Shown here piece by piece: positions 57,652-64,000 of a stretch of DNA of 64,000 nt. Under the pieces are notes generated by a model. The model saw nothing but the letters and a program-made list of their open reading frames with translations. It was not told where the DNA came from and searched no databases. This DNA comes from Streptomyces sp. NBC_00193 (GTDB lineage: Bacteria; Actinomycetota; Actinomycetes; Streptomycetales; Streptomycetaceae). The DNA lies in assembly GCF_026342735.1 (NCBI RefSeq), contig NZ_JAPEMM010000001.1, positions 434,001 through 498,000 on the forward strand. The letters are read 5' to 3'. The position numbers and the translations under genes were made by a program. Position 1 is the stretch's first letter. The number at the start of each line of letters is the position of its first letter.

Positions 57652-58758
57652 TCATCCGTGCCGGCTCAGTTCGTGGAAGAAGTCCTCGATGACGTGCAGC
57701 TGCCCGGTCCCGACGGCCTCGTCGTAGACGTGCTTGCCCACGGCGAGGTCGAGTACGCCCAGGCCGAACGGTGAGAACACCACCGGCCGGTCGTGCGGCA
57801 CCGCCGCTCGGCCGGTCGTGACGTCGTGCAGCGTGCCCGTCAGGAAGTCCCGGTTGCCGGTGAGCTGTTCGGCCAGGTGGGGTGAGGTGTCGGCCTTGAG
57901 GCAGTGCTCGACGTCGTCGACGACGTTGGCCGAGCCGAGCAGGATCTCCGGGGCGAGGTCGCGCAGCGACACGTGCAGGACCAGCGGGTTGTGGTCGAAC
58001 CACGCCGGATCGGTGATGTGCGGCCGGCCCGCGACGGTGGCGAAGACGAGCAGGTCGCTGGAGCGGATCAGCTCCTCGGGGCCGTCGTGCAGGGTGATCC
58101 GGGTGGGCGCACCGGTCGCCCGCAGGTAGTCGTGGAAGCCGGCCGCGCTGTCGGCGGAGGTGTCGTACACGCCGACTTCGTCGAAGGACCAGCCGGTCGC
58201 CGTCAGGAAGGTGTGGATGTAGCGGGCGATGAGGCCCGTTCCGAAGAATCCGACGCGGGCCGGCCGGGTACGGCGGCCTCGGCTGAGCGTGGCGGCCGCC
58301 GACGCGGCCATCGCGGCCGTTCGGGTGGCGCTGATGATGGAGCTTTCCAGGCAGGCGAACGGGTAGCCGGTGTCGTGATCGTTGAGGATCAGCACCGCCG
58401 AGGCCCTGGGGATGCCGGCCTGCACGTTGTCGGGGAAGCTGGAGATCCACTTGATGCCGTCCACCCGCGCCCGTCCGCCGATCGATGCGGGCAGCGCGAT
58501 GATGCGGGCGGTCGGGCGGTCGGGGAAGCGCAGGAAGTACGACGGCGGGTTCACCGACTCCCCGGTGCAGTGGAGGGCGTAGGTGTCCTCGATCAGCTCC
58601 GTGATCCGCCGTTCCCGGCCCTGGAGGGTCTGCTGGACCTGGGCTCCGGAGATCACGGCGAACGGAGGCACGGTGATCGGGGGCACGGTCACCGGGGGTG
58701 CGGTCACCGGGGGTGCGGCGGTCCCGGACCGCTCGGGGGCGGGACCGGACCTGGTCAT
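57652..58758 (-). CDS. SbnB-like enzyme of 2,3-diaminopropionate synthesis
   Basis: A 368-residue protein of the ornithine cyclodeaminase/mu-crystallin family, SbnB branch. In staphyloferrin B synthesis SbnB oxidatively splits the product of SbnA to 2,3-diaminopropionate. The branch signature is visible: SYFLRFPDRPTARIIALPAS near residue 72, GIKWISSFPDNVQAGIPRAS near 100, and TGYPFACLESSIISATRTAA near 130; the NAD loop is VGFFGTGLIARYIHTFL near 165. A low-complexity V/T/P repeat (PPVTAPPVTVPPITVPPF) fills residues ~15-35. ATG 58758 overlaps the upstream oxygenase stop. No SbnA partner is in the window; it may lie beyond the right edge. Confidence 0.85.
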   Translation of the reverse strand: MTRSGPAPERSGTAAPPVTAPPVTVPPITVPPFAVISGAQVQQTLQGRERRITELIEDTYALHCTGESVNPPSYFLRFPDRPTARIIALPASIGGRARVDGIKWISSFPDNVQAGIPRASAVLILNDHDTGYPFACLESSIISATRTAAMAASAAATLSRGRRTRPARVGFFGTGLIARYIHTFLTATGWSFDEVGVYDTSADSAAGFHDYLRATGAPTRITLHDGPEELIRSSDLLVFATVAGRPHITDPAWFDHNPLVLHVSLRDLAPEILLGSANVVDDVEHCLKADTSPHLAEQLTGNRDFLTGTLHDVTTGRAAVPHDRPVVFSPFGLGVLDLAVGKHVYDEAVGTGQLHVIEDFFHELSRHG

Positions 58759-59756
58759 CGGGTGCTCCCCTCGGAGGCCGGAACCGGAAGGTGCGGGCCG
58801 CCCATGGCGACGAGGACCTCGCGGGGCGGCTCGAACGGTTCCCGGCTGTGGGCGGTGCGGATGTTGTCGATGAGCATCAGGTCGCCGGACTGCCACGGCT
58901 CACGGACGGTGTGCTCGGCGTAGACCGTGTTGATCAGCTCGACGACGTCCTCGCCGATCGGGTCGCCGCCCCCGAAGCGGGTGTTGAACGGCAGGGCCTC
59001 GGGGCCGTAGACGTCGACGAGGTACCCCCGCACCTCGGGCGCCAGCGTCCACTCGTTGAGGAACGCGATCTGGTTGAACCAGCAGCGCCGGCCGGTGACC
59101 GGATGGCGCACCACGGCGGGGCGGCGCTGGCGGGTGCGCAGGCTGCCGTCGCCCTGCCAGGCGAACTCGATGGCGTTGGCCCGGCAGTGCTCCTCGACGG
59201 CCGACCGGTCCTCGGTGCCGAACACCTCGGTCCACGAGGCGCCGATGTCGTCGTTGTAGGTACGGGTGAGCAGCCAGCCCTCCTGTTCGAACCGCTGGAC
59301 GAGCTCCGGCGGCAACGCGTCCAGGACGGCGGCGGAGTCCGCGAGGCCGGTGGCGCCGCCGGTGGCGGGGGCCGTCAGGCAGGCCAGCAGGAGCAGACCG
59401 GGAGGGCGGTGGGTGTAGCTGAGCTCGTGGTGCATGCACATGGGCTGGTTGGCCGGCCACACCGTGGAGGAGTACACGCCGGGGGCGTAGGTCCGACGGG
59501 GTGCGAAGGCTTCGGTGTCGGCCATCAGAGCGGGTGCCAACCGGCCGAAGACCGAGCCCACTTGCCCGGCGTCGCGCAGGCCGAGCCCGCGCACGAGTAC
59601 GGCGCCGTGTTCGGCGACCAGACCGTGCAGGGTGTCCCGGTGTCCGGCCGCCCAGGCCGCCGGATCGGCCGGGGCGGGGGCGGGGACGTGCAGTACCGGG
59701 GGCCGGCCGGGGTGAAGGTCTTCCAGGGGCATCGGGGCGGGGCTCGTGAATGACAT
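58755..59756 (-). CDS. SyrP/TauD-like Fe(II)/2-oxoglutarate oxygenase
   Basis: A 333-residue TauD-superfamily enzyme of the SyrP type, often a beta-hydroxylase of an amino acid bound to an NRPS carrier. The iron triad is H-x-E in MCMHHELSYTH near residue 103 and a distal His in DNIRTAHSREPFEPPREVLV near 305, with the Arg that holds 2-oxoglutarate after it. FNTRFGGGDPI near 258 is also typical of the SyrP group. ATG 59756. Its TGA overlaps the start of the SbnB-like gene, and the NRPS lies 56 nt upstream, so it probably hydroxylates the residue that NRPS activates. Substrate is inference. Confidence 0.85.
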   Translation of the reverse strand: MSFTSPAPMPLEDLHPGRPPVLHVPAPAPADPAAWAAGHRDTLHGLVAEHGAVLVRGLGLRDAGQVGSVFGRLAPALMADTEAFAPRRTYAPGVYSSTVWPANQPMCMHHELSYTHRPPGLLLLACLTAPATGGATGLADSAAVLDALPPELVQRFEQEGWLLTRTYNDDIGASWTEVFGTEDRSAVEEHCRANAIEFAWQGDGSLRTRQRRPAVVRHPVTGRRCWFNQIAFLNEWTLAPEVRGYLVDVYGPEALPFNTRFGGGDPIGEDVVELINTVYAEHTVREPWQSGDLMLIDNIRTAHSREPFEPPREVLVAMGGPHLPVPASEGSTR

Positions 59757-59811
59757 GGTCCTTGTCCTTTTCGGTGGTGCTGCGGGTGGGGAGAAGAAGG
59801 GATGTGGGTGG

Positions 59812-62337
59812 TCAGGGGGAGGCAGGCCGGGCGGTGGGACACGCTGGGGATGCGGTGTCCAGGAACCGGGCCAGATCCGTGAGGACGGGGTGGCGGATGA
59901 CGTCGGCCGGGGACACGGCGCGGTCCAGGGTGATGGCGAGCCGCACGGCCGACAGGGAAGTGCCGCCCCGGTCGAAGAAGTTGTCGCACCGGCCGATCCG
60001 GCCTTGCGGGATGCCGAGCACGCTCGCCCAGGCGGCCGCCAGCCGCTGTTCGGCGGGCGTGTTCGGCCCCTGTACCTCGTCCTCGACGGTGTGCAGGTGC
60101 GCGGCCAGCTCCGTCAGGGCCTTCCGGTCGATCTTGCTGTTGGCCGTCAGCGGGAGGCTTTCCCGCCAGTGGATGGCCGAGGGGACCATGTACCCCGGCA
60201 GCGACGCGCCCAGCCGGTCCAGCAGGCCCCCGGCTTCGAGCGGGTGCGGAGCACTGTAGAACGCCACCAGGTGGCTGCTGCGGTCGGGCCGTTCGGCGAC
60301 CACCACGGCGCTGTCGCGGACGCCGGGGGCGCGCAGCAGGGTGTTCTCGATCTCGCCGGTCTCGATGCGGAATCCGCGGATCTTGACCTGGTTGTCGCGG
60401 CGGCCGAGGAATTCCAGCTTGCCGTCGACCCGCCAGCGGCCGACGTCGCCACTGCGGTACAGGCGCTCGCCCGCACGGTGCGGATCGGCGAGGTACGTCG
60501 GCCGGGTGCGCTCGGGGTCGTTGACGTAGCCCCGGCCGACGCAGACCCCGGAGAAGGCGATCACGCCGGGCGCTCCGAGCGGCACCGGGTCGAGGTGCTC
60601 GTCGACGACGTAGAGGTGCACGTTGTTGACGGGCCGCCCCAGCGGGACCCGGTCGGTGTCCGGTGTGTGGTCCATGACCTCGTGGTTGGTGTCGTCGCTG
60701 GTCTCGGTCAGCCCGTAGGCGTTGACGAGCTTGATGTGGGGCTGGACGGTGAACCAGCGCTGGACGAGTTCCCGCTTCAGCGCTTCTCCCGTGGCCGACA
60801 CGTACCGCAGGTCCGGCAGCGGCCGGGGGTGCTGCTCGAGACGGGACACGACGACGTCGAGGTAGGAAGGGACGACCTGCAGCACGGCGACCCGGCCGCG
60901 GGCAACGGTGTCGACGAACCGTGCGGCGTCGAGGATCGCCTCCTGCTCGATCAGCAGCGTCCGCCCGCCGACCAGCAGGGGGGCGAGCAGCTGCCACAGC
61001 GAGATGTCGAAGCACTGGGGCGCGATCTGGGCCACCACCTGCCCTTCGCCGATCTCCAGGTCGTCGATCTTGGCGTAGAGGTGGTTGAGCATGCCCTCGT
61101 GCTCGCACATGGCGCCCTTGGGCTCACCCGTCGAGCCGGAGGTGAAGTAGATGTAGGCCAGCTGGTCGGGTGCGACGTCGATCCCGAGATCGGTCCCGGA
61201 ATGCTCCCGGCCGTAGGCGGTGTCCGCGGACACGGTCCGCACCGCGGGCCGGGAGGCGAGGGCCTGGTGAAGGGTGGGGGTGGCGGCCGGCCCGGTCATC
61301 ACGAGTTCGCATCCGGCCCGGGCCAGCATGGCGTCGATGCGTTCGGCCGGCAGGTGCGGCTCGACGGGCAGGTATGCGCCGCCCGCCTTGAAGACGGCCA
61401 GGACGGCTGCCAGCCAGTCCAGGTTCCGCTCCATGGCCACCGCGACGACCCCTTCACGGTGCAGTCCGTGCGACCGAAGGGCGCGGGCCAGCCGGTTGGC
61501 GCGCTCGTTGAGCTCCTGATAGGTCCACGTCCGGTCGGCGCACTGGGCGGCGACGGCGTCCGGGTGCTGCCGTACGCGCTGCTCGAACAGCTCGTGCACG
61601 CGGCGCTCGGGCAGGTACCGGCGCGGCCCGGCAAGGCCGTGGAGCTGGAAACGGAGCTCCTCGGCCGATATCAGGCTCCGACCCGCGTGGTCGGCATCCG
61701 GGTCGGCGGCGATCAGGGCGAGCGCAGCCAGGTGGTATCCGGCGATCCGGGCGGCGCAGTCCGCGTCGAGGATGTCGGTGCGGTAGCGCAGGCGCAGCCA
61801 CATCCGTCCGTCGTTGTGGTGGGTGATGCCCGTCCACAGCGCCGTGTCCCCCGTGTGCGCCGCGTCCGCGGCCGGGATGCCGTCCGTGCCGTTGGGGTCG
61901 AGCACCGTCTCGAAGGGCGCTTCCGTCAGGCCGAGTTCGCGCCCGAGCTCGTCGACGGGGAAGTCCTGGTGGGCCAGGAGCTGCGCGATCGCATGGCGGG
62001 TGTCCAGCAGCAGGCTCCGCCACGAGCCGGGGCCGGCCGTCAGCCTGCACGGCAGCGGCCGGCCGCCGGCGGCGACGTAGCCCGTGGTGACCTCCTGTTC
62101 GCCGCTCAGCACGGCCAGCACCTTCGCGTGGGCGGTCAGCAGCACGCAGCCCAGCGGCAGGGCCAGGTCGTCTGCCAGCCGGCGCAGCGCCGTCGTCTGG
62201 GCGGCGGGGACCGGCGCCTCGAACTCGGCCACGCCCGCCACCGGCACCCGGGTCCAGCGCGGAAGGGGCGCGAAGCCACTGCCGGCGGCCAGGACGCCGT
62301 GCCAGAACTCTCTGCTGGTGGATGCGTTGAGTGCCAT
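59812..62337 (-). CDS. Stand-alone NRPS: partial condensation domain, A and T domains
   Basis: An 841-residue protein. Residues ~1-215 match the C-terminal half of a condensation domain but have no HHxxxDG. The A domain (~225-745) has IYFTSGSTGEPKGAM near residue 400, FDISLWQLLAPLLVGG near 445 and NAYGLTETSDDTNHEV near 545. The specificity residues read about D-I-W-Q-S-T-A-D-D. Two acidic residues at the pocket floor would suit a basic side chain, and the neighbouring SbnB-like gene would make 2,3-diaminopropionate; I cannot assign it firmly. The T domain has FFDRGGTSLSAVRL near 800. There is no thioesterase or MbtH; cchK could help. ATG 62337. Confidence 0.88.
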   Translation of the reverse strand: MALNASTSREFWHGVLAAGSGFAPLPRWTRVPVAGVAEFEAPVPAAQTTALRRLADDLALPLGCVLLTAHAKVLAVLSGEQEVTTGYVAAGGRPLPCRLTAGPGSWRSLLLDTRHAIAQLLAHQDFPVDELGRELGLTEAPFETVLDPNGTDGIPAADAAHTGDTALWTGITHHNDGRMWLRLRYRTDILDADCAARIAGYHLAALALIAADPDADHAGRSLISAEELRFQLHGLAGPRRYLPERRVHELFEQRVRQHPDAVAAQCADRTWTYQELNERANRLARALRSHGLHREGVVAVAMERNLDWLAAVLAVFKAGGAYLPVEPHLPAERIDAMLARAGCELVMTGPAATPTLHQALASRPAVRTVSADTAYGREHSGTDLGIDVAPDQLAYIYFTSGSTGEPKGAMCEHEGMLNHLYAKIDDLEIGEGQVVAQIAPQCFDISLWQLLAPLLVGGRTLLIEQEAILDAARFVDTVARGRVAVLQVVPSYLDVVVSRLEQHPRPLPDLRYVSATGEALKRELVQRWFTVQPHIKLVNAYGLTETSDDTNHEVMDHTPDTDRVPLGRPVNNVHLYVVDEHLDPVPLGAPGVIAFSGVCVGRGYVNDPERTRPTYLADPHRAGERLYRSGDVGRWRVDGKLEFLGRRDNQVKIRGFRIETGEIENTLLRAPGVRDSAVVVAERPDRSSHLVAFYSAPHPLEAGGLLDRLGASLPGYMVPSAIHWRESLPLTANSKIDRKALTELAAHLHTVEDEVQGPNTPAEQRLAAAWASVLGIPQGRIGRCDNFFDRGGTSLSAVRLAITLDRAVSPADVIRHPVLTDLARFLDTASPACPTARPASP

Positions 62338-62401
62338 GAGGAATCCCTCTCCCGTACTGGTTGGGGTGGTGGTGTGGTCGGTCGTCAGACGCGACGCTGC
62401 G

Positions 62402-64000
62402 TCAGATGCTCTGGTTCAGGAAAGTCGCGGGGGCGTTGTCGGGCAGCGGCCGGGCCGGGTTCCCTGCCCACCGGGCCCGCCCTGGGACCTGCTCGCCCTT
62501 CATGAGGAAGGAGTCGCAGGCGAGTTCGACGCCGTCCGCCAGCGTCACGCCGTAGTGGACGAACGCGCCGACACCGAGGGTGCAGCCGTCTCCGATCGTG
62601 GTGCGGTCGGACTTGAAGGCGCCGTCCTCCTGCGAGTGGCACTGGACCACCGTGCCGGCGTTCAGCGTGCAGTCGTCGCCGATGGTGACGAGGGTCCGCT
62701 CCGGGAAGAAGCAGCCGTCGTCGAAGACCCGCTTGCCGATCCGCGCGCCCAGCAGGCGCCAGACGAGGTTCTTGAACGGGGTCCCGTCGAAGGCCTGCAT
62801 ATAGGGGACGGAGGCCGCCTTCCAGTAGCGCTCGTGCCGCCAGAACGGCTGCTCGTAGATCGAGCAGTACAGCGGTTCCTGGTCCTTGAACCCGGTGGTG
62901 GCCCGTTCGATCAGCGCGAAGTGGACGACGGTGAACAGCGTGCCGAGGACCGCGGCCAGCGCGAACGCCGACGCGCCCAGCGAGGGGTACAGGGCTGCGG
63001 CGCCGAGGCCGAGGAGACTCAGGCCGAAGATGTGGATCCACCGCGCCGTCAGGTACAGCCCCGCCGTGACGGCGTTGTGCCGGTTCTTGGCGGCCAGGCG
63101 CCGGCGCAGCTCGCTGCCGCTCTCCAGCTCCTGGAACCGGGTGTCCCGCAGCACCGTGCGCGGAATGGCGAAGGAGGGCGAGCCCAGCAGGCCCACGTTC
63201 TCCCGTACTTCTCCGTCGACCGGGACCATCACCTTCGTCGCCAGCAGACAGTTGTCACCGGTCTTGGCCCTCGCGGGATAGGCGATGTGGTTGCCGAGGA
63301 AGCTGTGGGCGCCGATCGAGACCCGGGACAGTCTGAACGACGTGCTGGAGTACTCGGCGTTGATGACCGACAGGCCGTCGGCGACCATCGTGCCGCTGCC
63401 CACCGAGCTCAGGAACGGGGTGTCCTGCTTCATTTCGCTGCCGAAGTTCGAACCGGTCTGCGTGACGCGGGACAAGTCGTAGCCGAGGTAGCGCAGGTAG
63501 TGGACGATCGCGGAGCTGTCCCCGAACAGCATCGCGAAGAGCTTCCTGTTGGTCAGGAGCGCGATGGCCCGCTGCAGCCCGTACTGGAAGCCGTAGAGCG
63601 GATGGACCGTGTCCGGCTCGACCGCCAGGTTGAGCAGGCGGGGCACCACGCCCTGGACGACCAGCCCGGCGAGAACGGCGCCGAAGAACAGCACGAAGGA
63701 CGCGGCCAGTGCACCCAGGTAGAACGTCCCGCTGGTGAACGCCGACGTCCCGGCCTGCGGCGTCGGCGTGTGCAGCTGCGGCAGTGCGGCCAGCAGCACG
63801 GTGACGCCTCCGGTGGCCAGCGGCAGGTACACCAGCGCCAGGGCGAGCAGCTGCCCGGCGGTGTAGCGGACCTTCCTGGCGGTGGAGCAGTCGACGGGAC
63901 CGACCGTACGGAAGTCCGTGCCGGTGGGCTCGGCCGGTGACCCGTGCCGGCGCTCGCCGGCGGGGACCGCCTGACCGGCGTGCAGGCTGGAGGCGTGCCC
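62402..64000 (-). CDS. Pls-like NRPS terminal domain: membrane segments and beta-helix repeats (5' end beyond window)
   Basis: The frame is open from base 64000 to the TGA at 62402 (532 codons) with no stop, so the gene starts outside the window. It matches the TIGR02353-type terminal region of NRPS such as epsilon-poly-lysine synthetase. Membrane segments: LLALALVYLPLATGGVTVLL near the left end, FVLFFGAVLAGLVVQGVV, and a pair FGLSLLGLGAAALYPSLG / AFALAAVLGTLFTVVHF. Between and after them are left-handed beta-helix repeats (IGAHSFLGNHIAYPARAKTG, and near the C terminus TIGDDCTLNAGTVVQCHS). The sequence GEVRENVGLLGSPSFAIPRT is characteristic. In Pls this region joins amino acids as amides. Here A-T is a separate gene, so the parts act in trans. 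Confidence 0.85.
   Translation of the reverse strand, partial: GHASSLHAGQAVPAGERRHGSPAEPTGTDFRTVGPVDCSTARKVRYTAGQLLALALVYLPLATGGVTVLLAALPQLHTPTPQAGTSAFTSGTFYLGALAASFVLFFGAVLAGLVVQGVVPRLLNLAVEPDTVHPLYGFQYGLQRAIALLTNRKLFAMLFGDSSAIVHYLRYLGYDLSRVTQTGSNFGSEMKQDTPFLSSVGSGTMVADGLSVINAEYSSTSFRLSRVSIGAHSFLGNHIAYPARAKTGDNCLLATKVMVPVDGEVRENVGLLGSPSFAIPRTVLRDTRFQELESGSELRRRLAAKNRHNAVTAGLYLTARWIHIFGLSLLGLGAAALYPSLGASAFALAAVLGTLFTVVHFALIERATTGFKDQEPLYCSIYEQPFWRHERYWKAASVPYMQAFDGTPFKNLVWRLLGARIGKRVFDDGCFFPERTLVTIGDDCTLNAGTVVQCHSQEDGAFKSDRTTIGDGCTLGVGAFVHYGVTLADGVELACDSFLMKGEQVPGRARWAGNPARPLPDNAPATFLNQSI

Noticed and set aside
57652..64000. Assigning the right-hand operon to staphyloferrin B or epsilon-poly-lysine
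   Set aside because: Only SbnB of the staphyloferrin set is seen and there is no IucA/IucC-type synthetase. The A-T part is separate from the Pls-like part and its pocket does not read as a known lysine code.

Overview
The window reads as a Streptomyces chromosome. Base composition is very GC-rich, GTG/ATG starts mix with 4-nt ATGA/GTGA gene overlaps, and the gene families (SepF paralogue, F420-type luciferase-like oxidoreductase, MutAB-MeaB, ROK regulator, coelichelin genes) are typical of the genus. No rRNA, tRNA, IS element, phage or CRISPR array was found.

Region 1 (1-9.1 kb) is ordinary chromosome: a gene tail, a homocysteine methyltransferase, an F420-type oxidoreductase, small hypothetical proteins, a MazG-like/ATPase pair, a SepF-like protein, an iron-box-controlled DUF2470 protein, a quinone-reductase-like enzyme and a secreted FG-GAP protein. 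Region 2 (9.1-15.7 kb) is a leftward sulfonate/organosulfur operon (TauD-like dioxygenase, SsuE-like reductase, SsuABC-like transporter, NtaA-type monooxygenase), preceded by a tandem repeat and a short Cys-rich ORF that looks like a cysteine-sensing leader peptide. Region 3 (16-25.8 kb) holds a ROK regulator, the methylmalonyl-CoA mutase operon mutA-mutB-meaB, an asparaginase divergent from an AsnC/Lrp regulator, and a membrane protein.

Region 4 (25.8-57.6 kb) is an iron-regulated siderophore island. At its core is a complete coelichelin locus, cchA-cchK. The trimodular NRPS has readable adenylation codes DINYWGGIGK, DFWNIGMVHK and DMENLGLINK, which fit formyl-hydroxyornithine, threonine and (hydroxy)ornithine. 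Left of the core lie genes that appear recruited to it: a YtcJ-like amidohydrolase, a 76-aa unknown and a Sfp-type PPTase in one operon; an N-acetylglutamate synthase-like GNAT protein; and an operon isochorismatase-argC-argJ-argB-argD. Together the arg genes make up the glutamate-to-ornithine route, the precursor of coelichelin. Ten DmdR/IdeR-type iron boxes sit in front of these transcription units, including one in front of the DUF2470 gene 20 kb away. argJ carries a frameshift as sequenced. The two exporter-type ABC genes, cchG and cchI, look like a heterodimer with one working and one degenerate ATP site.

Region 5 (57.6 kb to the right edge) is the end of a second leftward biosynthetic operon: an SbnB-like enzyme of 2,3-diaminopropionate synthesis, a SyrP/TauD-like oxygenase, a stand-alone half-C/A/T NRPS, and a membrane protein with left-handed beta-helix repeats like the C-terminal part of epsilon-poly-lysine synthetase, whose start lies beyond base 64000. 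Its product cannot be named from this window. It and the iron-controlled ornithine cassette are the parts most likely to be new.
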